Assembly (NCBI RefSeq): GCF_001261915.1
Contig: NZ_CVRT01000106.1
Span: 1-64,000, forward strand
Direction of reading: 5' to 3'
Source: Halorubrum sp. SD626R
GTDB lineage: Archaea; Halobacteriota; Halobacteria; Halobacteriales; Haloferacaceae
Length of the DNA: 64,000 bases
The notes below the pieces were generated by a model, which saw only the letters and a program-made list of their open reading frames with translations, ran no database searches and was not told the DNA's origin. Position numbers and translations under genes: made by a program. Of this stretch, positions 25,515-33,526 are shown in pieces (positions within the stretch are counted from its first letter, which is position 1; every line of letters starts with the position of its first letter).

Positions 25515-27014
25515 ATGCCGGAACTATTCGTTTTTACAATCTTTGCAGCCGTTGTGACATTGTATTCGGTTTTACCCAAACATCGACAACTACGTACCGA
25601 CTTTGCTATCTCCCGTCGCGCCAAATGTGCGGCTACAATAGGTGGATTTAGTATTATTCTACTCTATCTATCTGAGTTATACCTAGAAACCGCATCTCTA
25701 AGCTTTAGTTGGGGTTGTAGTCTGATCTGCCTTCCCGCCCAATTCTGGGTAGGAAGTTCTCAGGTTCTTATCGCAACCTCTCTAGCCGGGTATACGTGTT
25801 ACGTGTTCTTACAAGATGAAGCAACAATCTATGATGACGAAGTTCTCGAAACAAGACTCCGAAACCTCTTTGCGACTCAGCAGTTCAATACACTCTCAGC
25901 TTTAATAGAGGACAACTACTCAGTATTTTTTTCGACCAACTCAAGTTCTCAAGCTCTGCGTAGTCGTGAGACGGCTACAGAATTGTTGACGGCGAAAAGT
26001 TTCCTTGAAAACCATAGTGAGCTGAATCCCTCTTTAGCAGCTAAAATAATTGGTGACCCAAATTGTACACTTGACCGTACAGTATTCGCTCGTGAGTATC
26101 TAAAAGCCCTACATCGTGATCATATGAGTCTTCTCTATCACGAGGTAGAGGCTATCGAGGGACAACATGCTGATCGAAAGGTTCCAGAGTCGAGTTTATT
26201 ATTGGCTTCTCTCTTCGGAGATTCAAGTATTGCTACTGAATTGCGGATATGGGACCCAATCAGAGAGAGTGTCAAGTCTTATCTCCGTACATTATCGGAA
26301 CAACCAGACGACAAATATATCGGCCGTTCAGAAGATTTCCCACTCACCAGCCCCGAGCGTCCCTCGCATGATCCCATACTGGTTGGAATTGAATTATTTG
26401 ACCTCTTTGCTTCTCAGGCCTTGAGACAAGATATTGATAGCCACATATTTTTACACTTCCTTGCCGAGATTGTTGAGGAAATTTGCTCCAATTTTGAGTT
26501 AGACTCAACGGCTGATCCAACTGCAGAGTTCCCTAATGCGTACGCATATTTGTTAAAACACGCAATTGCTGTCTATCGTTCACTAGTCACTTTGCCAACC
26601 CAGCAGAGTCGGGATTTCAGGATGTCAATTTTAAAAGTCGATACAGAGGTCGAGTCAGACATATTGAAAAATGCTGCTTGGGGGTTTGTACGCTCACAGA
26701 AGGCAATTCTACTCACAAATTCAGTACCAGATCAATTCAAATCAGATGTTGTGAATGACCTTATTCAAGCATATATTGAATTAGCTCAGACTAATGATCG
26801 AATGGGTCAAGCATATTATGCGACCCTACATAAGCACATTCTCTATGGTACTGGATCCAGCCAGACTCCCAGTGATGAACATTTAGAATTTTTGCGTGAA
26901 CTGGATACTCAGATCAGTCAATTAAATCAGGCAAATTTCAGTCTAGGTAGTCGAGGAAACTATTATCGACGCCTATCAGCTGATATACAGTCAGTTCTCA
27001 ATAACTATCCATGA
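25515..27014 (+). CDS. Hypothetical membrane-anchored helical protein
   Basis: A 499-residue protein. Three N-terminal hydrophobic segments (about residues 1-20, 37-57 and 70-98; FVFTIFAAVVTLYSVLP is the first) anchor a ~390-residue soluble part. That part is almost all alpha-helical and rich in Leu, Ser and Glu, with no motif I recognise. GC content is well below the core genome. Possibly a membrane-tethered sensor or effector of the accessory region; nothing in the sequence fixes a role. Confidence 0.7.
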   Translation: MPELFVFTIFAAVVTLYSVLPKHRQLRTDFAISRRAKCAATIGGFSIILLYLSELYLETASLSFSWGCSLICLPAQFWVGSSQVLIATSLAGYTCYVFLQDEATIYDDEVLETRLRNLFATQQFNTLSALIEDNYSVFFSTNSSSQALRSRETATELLTAKSFLENHSELNPSLAAKIIGDPNCTLDRTVFAREYLKALHRDHMSLLYHEVEAIEGQHADRKVPESSLLLASLFGDSSIATELRIWDPIRESVKSYLRTLSEQPDDKYIGRSEDFPLTSPERPSHDPILVGIELFDLFASQALRQDIDSHIFLHFLAEIVEEICSNFELDSTADPTAEFPNAYAYLLKHAIAVYRSLVTLPTQQSRDFRMSILKVDTEVESDILKNAAWGFVRSQKAILLTNSVPDQFKSDVVNDLIQAYIELAQTNDRMGQAYYATLHKHILYGTGSSQTPSDEHLEFLRELDTQISQLNQANFSLGSRGNYYRRLSADIQSVLNNYP

Positions 27015-27036
27015 GCAGTTACCCTCTAGAAATCAG

Positions 27037-27306
27037 ATGCGGGTGCATAGAACGGCACTATACCTTGTTATCCGAACTGGGAATCGCTCAGGGGCTACAA
27101 CCAGCGTAATAACGGGTTCAAAGGTACACGATCTAGTTCGTTATAAACACGGGAATTATGAATTACTCCATACAGGTGGAGTACAGATCAGTCAGTACAG
27201 TGAATTTAAACGTAGTTTAATCCCGCCTCACTTGTGGATGATAAAGACAAAAATACGAGAGAACGGCTCTGTTGAAATCTTATTCTTGAGATACACCGTC
27301 GTCTGA
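27037..27306 (+). CDS. Small hypothetical protein
   Basis: An 89-residue basic protein starting 22 bp after the preceding gene, so possibly its second cistron. It is mainly beta-like, with no motif. Its last 14 codons read through GGCTCTGTTGAAATC (27265-27279), the same 15-nt motif found at IS-like ends elsewhere in the window. The present C-terminus could therefore be an insertion scar. Confidence 0.4.
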   Translation: MRVHRTALYLVIRTGNRSGATTSVITGSKVHDLVRYKHGNYELLHTGGVQISQYSEFKRSLIPPHLWMIKTKIRENGSVEILFLRYTVV

Positions 27307-27392
27307 ATAATCGGAATTCAACTGAACCTTTGAACAACATTTACTGGTTGTAGAATTGAAAATACAATACGCGACGACAGAGATATACACTA

Positions 27393-28118
27393 ATGAGACT
27401 GTATATTTCGTCAGGAGCCCACGTCGACGAAGTTGATGAACGGATTGTGGAAATAACCGACCACCTTGAGGCTCCGGATATGGTCTTTGGAGAAGGTGGA
27501 GAAGCTTCGCTGATTAAGCAGTCAATCACGATCGCTTACTTGTTCCCGAGGGCACCACTAATCGCGCTAGCAGCTGCAATTCAGGTGATTCTTATTTTGG
27601 GTTTTTTCGGCAGGATCGTCTCGATTGTGACCGGGGGTACAAAAGGTAAAGATACAGAGATTATGGAACGAATCGCTTCAAAATACAACGCTAAGATTTG
27701 TGAGATTGATTCAATACATACTGCCCGTCCAGTATATGACCGACCAATACTCTGGGGGCTGGCAAATTGGATTCCCACTATAGGACTTATAGTGGCGCTT
27801 GTATTGGATGCTCAACCACTGAGCGTGGTAATTGTCTCGTTATTAATCGGATATATTCTGCTCCACACCATGCTCTACCTCGTGAACTCGAAGCGAGAAG
27901 AAAAAATGGCTGAGACGGTCCAGTCACGAGTTGAGAACGTGGAAACCGCCTGTGTCGTGTTAGGAGAATCTCACCACGTGGGCGTCGGAAAAAGACTCAT
28001 TGACTCTGGTAAGATTGATGTTCTCAATCCAATACCGGATGATTTGGGGCTGTTGGCCAAGTGTAATATCTATGTGTGGGGCGTTATTGATTCTGCTAGG
28101 GATCGACTCAGAGGATAA
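27393..28118 (+). CDS. TraB-like membrane protein
   Basis: A 241-residue protein. It begins with a soluble part containing FGEGGEASL and ends with VVLGESHHVGVGKRLIDSG, which resemble the GExH and GxxHxxG signatures of TraB/PrgY proteins. Three hydrophobic segments (about residues 52-75, 124-160) lie between. TraB/PrgY proteins bind or cleave peptide pheromones in bacteria, and archaeal members are uncharacterised. The match is partial, so the family is a suggestion. Confidence 0.5.
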   Translation: MRLYISSGAHVDEVDERIVEITDHLEAPDMVFGEGGEASLIKQSITIAYLFPRAPLIALAAAIQVILILGFFGRIVSIVTGGTKGKDTEIMERIASKYNAKICEIDSIHTARPVYDRPILWGLANWIPTIGLIVALVLDAQPLSVVIVSLLIGYILLHTMLYLVNSKREEKMAETVQSRVENVETACVVLGESHHVGVGKRLIDSGKIDVLNPIPDDLGLLAKCNIYVWGVIDSARDRLRG

Positions 28119-28232
28119 TACAGTTTTCACGCTTGTTGAGGGTTCCAATGGCTAATACGACCTACCTGTAGAACAAAACCGTATATCCAGCACGGTTGCT
28201 CAACACGTGGTTGTGTTAGTCTGCTAGCTTAG

Positions 28233-28904
28233 TTACTGTTTCTTCAATTTCAATCCTAAAACTCCACCTAAAACCATACCTGAAATATGAGAGATACTGT
28301 TTGCTGATCCACCTGAATACAAGTCTACAAGTGGCACTATAATCGGCAGCGCGAGTCCGAACAACACAATCACACACTCGAACCAATATGATAAATCGCC
28401 CCACTCATCCACACTAATCCACACACGCCACTTCCGTACTACATCAGACCGATAGATCGAAGCGAACACCCACAGACCGTACACTCCCCCACTCGCACCT
28501 GCTACGAGCCATTCCCCATCTACAAACAGGATGAGACCAATTACGGGGATGATAATACTGAACGCCAGAGTCATCAGGAAAATTGTCACATACTGTCGTG
28601 TTTTCAGATGCGGTTCGATAAGAAATCCAGCAAGCAACAAACTAGCTAAATTTCCAAGTAAATGCCCAGCATCCTGCATATCGTGCGAGAAGGGAGCAGC
28701 TATCCACCCCATTCCTAAATCCGGCGTAAAGTAGAACCACTTTTGCGCGGCCTCAAAACCAATCTTATGAGCAATAAAAAGTTGGACAAAATACCATGCG
28801 GTGAGGAATAATGCCAACCCAATAGTGAATTTCCGGCGTTCCAGCCATACTATAATCCTTGCTGTCACTTGGTTGAATGAACTATCCGTTATGACTTCAG
28901 CCAT
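28233..28904 (-). CDS. Rhomboid-family intramembrane serine protease
   Basis: A 223-residue protein with about six transmembrane helices. The oxyanion/loop motif GHLLGN (residues 80-85), the nucleophile motif GASGG (Ser138) and the catalytic His in ISHISGMVLGG (His206) are all present, so it should be active. Rhomboids cleave transmembrane helices near the membrane surface. The start MAEVITDS is preferred over an in-frame start 87 nt upstream, because a TATA-like tatattaa lies in between. A TraB-like gene is convergent with it. Confidence 0.88.
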   Translation of the reverse strand: MAEVITDSSFNQVTARIIVWLERRKFTIGLALFLTAWYFVQLFIAHKIGFEAAQKWFYFTPDLGMGWIAAPFSHDMQDAGHLLGNLASLLLAGFLIEPHLKTRQYVTIFLMTLAFSIIIPVIGLILFVDGEWLVAGASGGVYGLWVFASIYRSDVVRKWRVWISVDEWGDLSYWFECVIVLFGLALPIIVPLVDLYSGGSANSISHISGMVLGGVLGLKLKKQ

Positions 28905-29086
28905 AGCCAACGAATATGAAAGAGAGATATTGTATATTAAAACACTCCCTTGAACTGGTAGGGATCCCCGTGACTCACACCCAGTTTTCACCGATCTACT
29001 TAGTCAGCCTACTTGGTATCTAAAAGGTTAGGTTTTCAGATTTGACTATAATTATACGGGTTTTCGCGGGATGGGTAACATACTGG

Positions 29087-29108
29087 GGGAGAGGGGGGAC
29101 CCTCTCCC
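29087..29108 (-). terminator. GC-rich hairpin downstream of the 29184-29558 gene
   Basis: GGGAGAGGG (29087-29095) and CCCTCTCCC (29100-29108) form a perfect 9-bp stem with a GGGA loop. On the minus strand it lies 76 nt after the stop of the 124-residue gene. It could end that transcript or, on either strand, protect an RNA end. There is no long T-run next to it. Confidence 0.35.
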
Positions 29109-29183
29109 ATACATGAATGTACCCCTAAAAGACCGTATAGAATATACCGGCTGGAGAGTAGTTAAACCACATTTTGTCGTGGA

Positions 29184-29558
29184 TTATGAGTGATCGCTGA
29201 GTACGCTCGTGATTTCTGCGGAATCTCGGGTTGGTTCGCTCCAGTCATCGTTTTCAGGCGATTCAATGTAGAGCTGCAATTTGTGGGATCCCTCAAGCAA
29301 AAAAAGAGACGCTCTCTTGTCCGGGTCCGACTTGTGCTGGAACCCCACGAGAAACCAGTCTTGAGTCTCATCCTGTGCCATCTCGACATCCGTCTCAATC
29401 ACAGTCCAGTCAGCCGGAATACTGAGTTCAGAAAGCAGCGTATCACGCGTCTGTTCAGCCGCATTAGCATCGGGATCGGTGAGATTTGACAACTGCTTCT
29501 GAAGTGTCCTCATGCGATATTCACGATCAGAACTCACAATTGTGTATATCTTGTGCAT
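29184..29558 (-). CDS. Hypothetical protein
   Basis: A 124-residue acidic protein starting MHKIYTIVSSDREYRM. An N-terminal helical stretch with Asp/Glu/Gln (about residues 15-45) is followed by beta-like segments (DWFLVGFQHKSD, ASLFLLEG, LQLYIESPE). No Cys, no hydrophobic helix and no known motif. It stands alone between the rhomboid gene and the divergent small operon at 29.7 kb. Function unknown. Confidence 0.55.
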   Translation of the reverse strand: MHKIYTIVSSDREYRMRTLQKQLSNLTDPDANAAEQTRDTLLSELSIPADWTVIETDVEMAQDETQDWFLVGFQHKSDPDKRASLFLLEGSHKLQLYIESPENDDWSEPTRDSAEITSVLSDHS

Positions 29559-29659
29559 CAAATAGCCAATTAACAGTCATATTTTGACGGGTGTCCTTCG
29601 AGACTAACGTAGATAGTGTTCTAACTACAATATTCACAGGGTAATGTGGAGAGACCGGG

Positions 29660-29698
29660 GGGTCGTTTATACCTTTATTTTAGTAAGAATAAGATGTG
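29660..29698 (+). promoter_or_regulatory. Promoter of the tRNA-element operon
   Basis: The AT-rich stretch tttatacctttattttag (29668-29685) offers TATA-like sequences 15-30 nt before the ATG at 29699. With so little room the mRNA is probably leaderless or has a very short leader. This is the only clear promoter before the four-gene group that ends at 32212. Confidence 0.5.
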
Positions 29699-30241
29699 AT
29701 GAGCAGAATAAACACGAACGACGACGAATTAGCGATCAAACACCCACTAGCGGACATTAACGAGATCGTCATCTCTCCCGACGACGTAGCCGACTGTATC
29801 CAGCGGAACCACAAACAGAGCAACCGCGGGACATACGTGCTTCGCGTCACCCCGCCATTCCGTGGGAGCGTCGAAGCGAACCTATTCTTTAGTGAACCGG
29901 AGACACGATATGCTGATAATATAGATCCTGTTCCGATCCATATTGACCCGTTTGCGTTCCTGTGTGGGCACGCAGACGGACTAGATTCACACGCGTACTA
30001 CCATAACGTCCACAGCGCTGCGAAATATCCGAACTGTCTCGAAGATAAGGACATCTATGAGCGTGACGCTGACGATGACACGACCTGGGACGAGTGGCGC
30101 GAAACCACCATAGAGATTTGGCGCAACGAGGCACGCGCGTGTGTTAAGGAAGTGACCACAATCACATTCCCGCCGATGGAAGTCGGACCGAATCGTGTCG
30201 CTGGAACCGCCGTCCCAATCACGATCCAGTATGACGAGTGA
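29699..30241 (+). CDS. Hypothetical haloarchaeal protein, first gene of the tRNA-element operon
   Basis: A 180-residue acidic protein. The segments GTYVLRVTPPFRGSVEANLF and VPIHIDPFAFL resemble uncharacterised haloarchaeal proteins that I associate with DUF8009, but I am not certain. His-rich HNVHS and a Trp-rich helix follow. No catalytic motif is visible. A GTG one codon upstream is possible. The next gene is 168 bp away, and the gap holds a tRNA-like minihelix. Confidence 0.6.
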   Translation: MSRINTNDDELAIKHPLADINEIVISPDDVADCIQRNHKQSNRGTYVLRVTPPFRGSVEANLFFSEPETRYADNIDPVPIHIDPFAFLCGHADGLDSHAYYHNVHSAAKYPNCLEDKDIYERDADDDTTWDEWRETTIEIWRNEARACVKEVTTITFPPMEVGPNRVAGTAVPITIQYDE

Positions 30242-30346
30242 CTGCCATGTGAGCAGGAATACGATCCTGCTACGAATGATTTGTCGGGCAACGAAGATGA
30301 CGTACCGAACCAACCGCGAGAATAGTATCGATAAACATAGCTATAT

Positions 30347-30391
30347 GCACGTGAGCGGCGGCGGAACCAAGGATCGTACCCTTGGGCGTGC
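30347..30391 (+). ncRNA. tRNA-like acceptor/T-arm element 1
   Basis: An outer stem GCACGT/GCGTGC (30347-30352/30386-30391) stacks directly on an inner stem CCAAGG/CCTTGG (30367-30372/30380-30385). The inner stem closes a 7-nt loop, ATCGTAC. The continuous 12-bp helix and 7-nt loop equal the tRNA acceptor-plus-T-arm half, with a 14-nt linker replacing the D, anticodon and variable arms. Exactly 18 nt separate it from the next start codon. Related elements follow at 30846, 31423 and 32215. Confidence 0.55.
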
Positions 30392-30409
30392 CTCAAGGTG
30401 ACACAACCT

Positions 30410-30832
30410 ATGGTAGCAACAGACCCAGACTACGTTAGTGGATGCACCCTCTGCGGATCAGACACCGGTCACTGGCTGAATGATTATTGCGAGGACTGTC
30501 GAACCTGCCCGCGGTGTGGCGGCGGGACTGAGGATCCAGGCGGCATCTGTCGTGGCTGCTTCGCCAGCGACAGTCGGCAGATCATTCGGGATTCCCCAGT
30601 TGGTGACGGTGACTTCGTCCGGTATGACGGAGAGATTTGGACTGCACACATCGGGGAATGGCACATGGTGCATCTCACACCGGTCACAGTACCCCGCGTC
30701 GAGCGCGAATGGGGCGTGGACATACGTGATGTTGACCCAGTTGATGAGTCTGAAGTCTCCAGTAACGCTGACTGGTGCATCAATCATCAGACTGCACGGT
30801 TAGTTGATCCGGAGATCCGAACTAGCATATAA
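30410..30832 (+). CDS. Zinc-ribbon protein
   Basis: A 140-residue protein with eight or more Cys in paired CxxC motifs near the N-terminus (CTLCG, CEDCRTCPRCG, CRGCF; about residues 11-55), enough for two zinc sites. The rest is acidic and beta-like (DGEIWTAHIGEWHMVHL). The ATG at 30410 lies 18 nt after tRNA-like element 1; an in-frame GTG 12 nt upstream exists. Such multi-zinc proteins of plasmids and viruses often bind nucleic acid or act as adaptors. Role unknown. Confidence 0.65.
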   Translation: MVATDPDYVSGCTLCGSDTGHWLNDYCEDCRTCPRCGGGTEDPGGICRGCFASDSRQIIRDSPVGDGDFVRYDGEIWTAHIGEWHMVHLTPVTVPRVEREWGVDIRDVDPVDESEVSSNADWCINHQTARLVDPEIRTSI

Positions 30833-30845
30833 ATTCCACTACACA

Positions 30846-30889
30846 CCCGCAGGCGGTTCCTGATACCGGCGTTCGATTCGCCGGGCGGG
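30846..30889 (+). ncRNA. tRNA-like acceptor/T-arm element 2
   Basis: It begins 13 nt after the previous stop codon. The outer stem CCCGC/GCGGG (30846-30850/30885-30889) is continuous with the T-stem CCGGCG/CGCCGG (30866-30871/30879-30884). The loop TTCGATT is a perfect tRNA T-loop with the G53-C61-type closing pair. An 15-nt linker replaces the other arms. The next ATG is exactly 18 nt downstream, the same spacing as element 1. Confidence 0.65.
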
Positions 30890-30907
30890 CATCAATCGAG
30901 ACCAACT

Positions 30908-31417
30908 ATGTCAAGCATGAAAGCGCTACACAAGATGACGATCGAGTGCGTCCCGGTTGACGCTCCGGAGTACTACCAATCCCTGCGAGACGAGGATCAT
31001 TTCGTCTGTACGCGGTGGGTGAGAGGCGAAGACAATGGTGGACGGCTAGTTGGTGGTGGCGTAGATGTCGTTCGCGTACCGGTGCTGTCGGTACCGAACG
31101 ATGTTGCTGTGTCACTGACAAACGGTGACCGAGTCGATGTAGCTTCAGAGCTTTCTGCTGGCGAATTTAATGAGTTCGTGGACGAATGCGAGACGGTACT
31201 AGATGATGTTGAGAAGCCGTTGCCACCGTACTGCGAGGCGCACTTATACGGTGAGCCGGCCGTGGTTCAGCGAACGTTGAACAATCTGTACGAGGTGTAC
31301 GTCAACGACAACATGGTGTTTGTCGCGGCGTATGGGTTCGACGACGGGTGGGTAAGGCAAGGGCTTGATCGGCACACTGCTGAAGGATTGTTCACCGGCG
31401 ATTGGCCGGGAGAGTGA
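30908..31417 (+). CDS. Hypothetical protein, third gene of the tRNA-element operon
   Basis: A 169-residue acidic protein (MSSMKALHKMTIECVPVDAPE). It is predicted alpha/beta, with a central acidic helix (AGEFNEFVDECETVLDDVE) and a C-terminal beta-rich part (NLYEVYVNDNMVFVAAYGF). No catalytic or zinc motif is seen. It is flanked on both sides by tRNA-like elements, 18 nt before the start and 5 nt after the stop. Function unknown. Confidence 0.6.
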   Translation: MSSMKALHKMTIECVPVDAPEYYQSLRDEDHFVCTRWVRGEDNGGRLVGGGVDVVRVPVLSVPNDVAVSLTNGDRVDVASELSAGEFNEFVDECETVLDDVEKPLPPYCEAHLYGEPAVVQRTLNNLYEVYVNDNMVFVAAYGFDDGWVRQGLDRHTAEGLFTGDWPGE

Positions 31418-31422
31418 TCACA

Positions 31423-31468
31423 CGCGTCCCTGGTGGGTTCTCTCACCGGGTTCGATTCCCGGAACGCG
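31423..31468 (+). ncRNA. tRNA-like acceptor/T-arm element 3
   Basis: It begins 5 nt after the previous stop. The outer stem CGCGT/ACGCG (31423-31427/31464-31468) is separated by one unpaired A from a T-stem CCGGG/CCCGG (31446-31450/31458-31462) closing the canonical T-loop TTCGATT. The T-arm is indistinguishable from that of a real tRNA, but no D-arm, anticodon arm or variable arm fits the 18-nt linker. The next ATG is 36 nt downstream, twice the spacing of elements 1 and 2. Confidence 0.65.
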
Positions 31469-31504
31469 CCTCGGCCCGGAACGGTTCACCACAACTAACC
31501 AACT

Positions 31505-32212
31505 ATGGCACGAAACACCACAAACGTAGATAACATAGAGGAAAACGTTCCGCTGGAATACTTTGAGGAAGCTAAGCCGCGAGAAAAGAAAACACTTGCC
31601 GCAATCATCACAGAAGATGCAGTCCCAACCGGGACGCGTTGGGGCGACGGCGGATACAGGCACCGCCCGGCAGATGTTCACCGCATCCTCACGGAAGCAA
31701 TCAACGCAGCCGCGCCCAACAGTAAATTACTACGTGAAGAGATAGACCGGGACAGAACGACATATAGTGCTGGGGTGACCGGCTGCGAAGGATACTCTGC
31801 AGAATATAGCATCCGCGGATACATCCCGGAAGATGACGTTGACGAGGCAGAAACGGCCGTTCGGAGCACTATCAGCGACCGCGATAGGCTTACCATGTGC
31901 GGGTACGAGACAAGATCCATAGACCAAATCCGCAGTGAAACCATCGAACTTGCCAACGAGTACTACCCAACTAACGCGATCACCGGCGAAGAACTCGTCT
32001 CAGCTGTTGAAATCGGATACACGCCAGATGCAGAATCACTCGGCTTATCTCAACACTCGGGCAGGGATCTCACAGATAAAGAGAAAGAAATGATGGCGAA
32101 TCTCCGATGGCTACTTCAAAAGGGCTGTCATGGCACGCTCACCAACGATGAAAGGTGGGTACATTTCACGGTCAGAGTCAAGATTAAAGCCAGCAAACCG
32201 TACTACGCGTAA
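31505..32212 (+). CDS. Hypothetical protein, fourth gene of the tRNA-element operon
   Basis: A 235-residue soluble protein (MARNTTNVDNIEENVPLEYF). The N-terminal third is helical and basic-acidic mixed. The middle is alpha/beta (YSAEYSIRGYIPEDDVDEAE) and the C-terminus ends in a beta-strand VHFTVRVKIKASKPYYA. No known motif. Two nucleotides after its stop a fourth, degenerate tRNA-like element begins. Function unknown. Confidence 0.6.
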   Translation: MARNTTNVDNIEENVPLEYFEEAKPREKKTLAAIITEDAVPTGTRWGDGGYRHRPADVHRILTEAINAAAPNSKLLREEIDRDRTTYSAGVTGCEGYSAEYSIRGYIPEDDVDEAETAVRSTISDRDRLTMCGYETRSIDQIRSETIELANEYYPTNAITGEELVSAVEIGYTPDAESLGLSQHSGRDLTDKEKEMMANLRWLLQKGCHGTLTNDERWVHFTVRVKIKASKPYYA

Positions 32213-32214
32213 CA

Positions 32215-32265
32215 CCCACACGCGCGGCTGGTGCCTCTCCAACCGGATTCAATTCGCTGGGCGGG
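32215..32265 (+). ncRNA. Degenerate tRNA-like acceptor/T-arm element 4
   Basis: It sits 2 nt after the stop of the fourth gene. CCCAC/GCGGG (32215-32219/32261-32265, one A-C mismatch) would form the outer stem. CCGG (32243-32246) pairs with CTGG (32257-32260, one G-U) around a loop holding TTCAATT. Pairing is poorer than in elements 1-3, and no clear gene follows within 18 nt (a GTG frame at 32287 is weak). It may be decayed after loss of its downstream gene. Confidence 0.4.
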
Positions 32266-32321
32266 AATCAAGGTGAGACAACCAGAGTGATTGAGGGTGT
32301 AGATCTGGACGGGGTTTTTGT

Positions 32322-32347
32322 GTTTCAGGGGCTGGCATCCCTGAAAC
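32322..32347 (+). terminator. Perfect 9-bp hairpin after the tRNA-element operon
   Basis: GTTTCAGGG (32322-32330) and CCCTGAAAC (32339-32347) flank an 8-nt loop. It lies 110 nt after the last gene of the operon and 62 nt before the AbrB-like gene. It could be a terminator or an operator-like palindrome for the downstream gene. Confidence 0.4.
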
Positions 32348-32408
32348 AGAGACTTACCTTATTAGATCAAATATTCAAATCAATATTGTTGGTGGGTGAC
32401 TTAGAACG

Positions 32409-32570
32409 ATGCCAAAAACCACGACAACAACCGTTACTCGGAACGCCGAAGGACAGTACCAGGTAACCATCCCCAAAGCGCTCGCAGACGCGATGGATCT
32501 CGCAGATGAGAAAGTTGAGTGGGATGTGATCAGTTCTAGGAAACTCGAAATAGCGGTGAAAGATGATTGA
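32409..32570 (+). CDS. AbrB/SpoVT-type swapped-hairpin DNA-binding protein
   Basis: A 53-residue protein. TVTRNAEGQYQVTIPKALADAMDL has the strand-turn-strand and IPKALxxAxxL signature of the AbrB/MazE fold, ending in a beta segment (KLEIAVKDD). Such proteins dimerise and serve as autoregulators or antitoxins. No toxin gene is adjacent, since the next gene is a recombinase. The ATG at 32409 gives a complete domain. Confidence 0.7.
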   Translation: MPKTTTTTVTRNAEGQYQVTIPKALADAMDLADEKVEWDVISSRKLEIAVKDD

Positions 32571-32732
32571 ATTATAGAATCTAGAACGAGCAATACTGCG
32601 GATACCTATAGTTCAGCATCTTGTTCCCGTTCACAAGGACAGAGGGGGACGTGCTGACCGATAGATGAAGCACATCGAGGGACTTCAGAGCACAGACTCC
32701 AAACAACTTGATCTAGAGTAAGTGGACAGACT

Positions 32733-33482
32733 ATGACACAGAACGCAATCGGTTACACACGACTCAGTCAAAAGAGCGACACGAGCTTAGGAAATCAGAA
32801 GCAGAACATCCGGGAGTACTGTGATGAACACGGCATGAAGCTCGATCGAATCTACGATGACGGCCAGCAAGCTTCCGGATGGGACGACTCCCGCGATGAA
32901 TACCGTGAACTCAAGCAGCGGCTTCGTGAGGACGATGATTTGGATGTGATCGTACTACACGACAAGCGTCGGATCGCCCGGGACGTTGACGAGGTGATGC
33001 GCCTCATCCCGGATTTCCGTGAGTACAACGTAGAATTACACACCGTGTTGGATGGACAGTTGGACTTAGCGGATCCGATGCATGCGGCAATCGAGATATT
33101 AAAGGCAGCCGCAGCACACCAAGAAAAACTCAAAGAGATTGAGAAGGGATTGGAAATTACTGAAGCTCGTCGAGACAATGGATACTGGATGGGAGAAGCC
33201 CCATACGGGCTGAGGTTCGGTGTAACTGAAGAGTATGGAAAGAGGCTCGTGCCGGACCGAGGTGAGTGGTCCGACGTGGAACGCGTGTTAGCACTTCGAG
33301 ACGACGGCATTAGTTACAGAGAGATCGAGGAAGAGACAGACGTTGCGTACACGACGGCATACAGGATCGTCCAGCGAGAAGAAGTATACAAACAAGCACG
33401 TGCACGTGCGGACCGGCACGGGCTCAACATCTCAGACCAGACCGATATGGACGGTGAGACTGCCGACGAGGCGGGTGTATGA
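32733..33482 (+). CDS. Serine recombinase (resolvase/invertase family)
   Basis: A 249-residue recombinase. The N-terminal catalytic domain has Tyr8, Arg10 and the nucleophile Ser12 (GYTRLSQKSDTSLGNQ). The VIVLHDKRRIARDVDEVMRL segment carries the conserved arginines, and a long E-helix (AAIEILKAAAAHQEKLKEIEKG) follows. A DNA-binding HTH lies at about residues 185-215 (RDDGISYREIEEETDVAYTTAYRIV). It is smaller than phage large serine integrases, so resolution or inversion is more likely than integration. Part of the mobile character of the island. Confidence 0.88.
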   Translation: MTQNAIGYTRLSQKSDTSLGNQKQNIREYCDEHGMKLDRIYDDGQQASGWDDSRDEYRELKQRLREDDDLDVIVLHDKRRIARDVDEVMRLIPDFREYNVELHTVLDGQLDLADPMHAAIEILKAAAAHQEKLKEIEKGLEITEARRDNGYWMGEAPYGLRFGVTEEYGKRLVPDRGEWSDVERVLALRDDGISYREIEEETDVAYTTAYRIVQREEVYKQARARADRHGLNISDQTDMDGETADEAGV

Positions 33483-33526
33483 GATTCTTGGATACCCACC
33501 AGACTCGCATACCGGTGTCGATATTG

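Noticed and set aside
31423-31468. Complete tRNA gene
   Set aside because: The T-arm is perfect, but only 18 nt lie between the acceptor-like strand and the T-stem, too few for D and anticodon arms.
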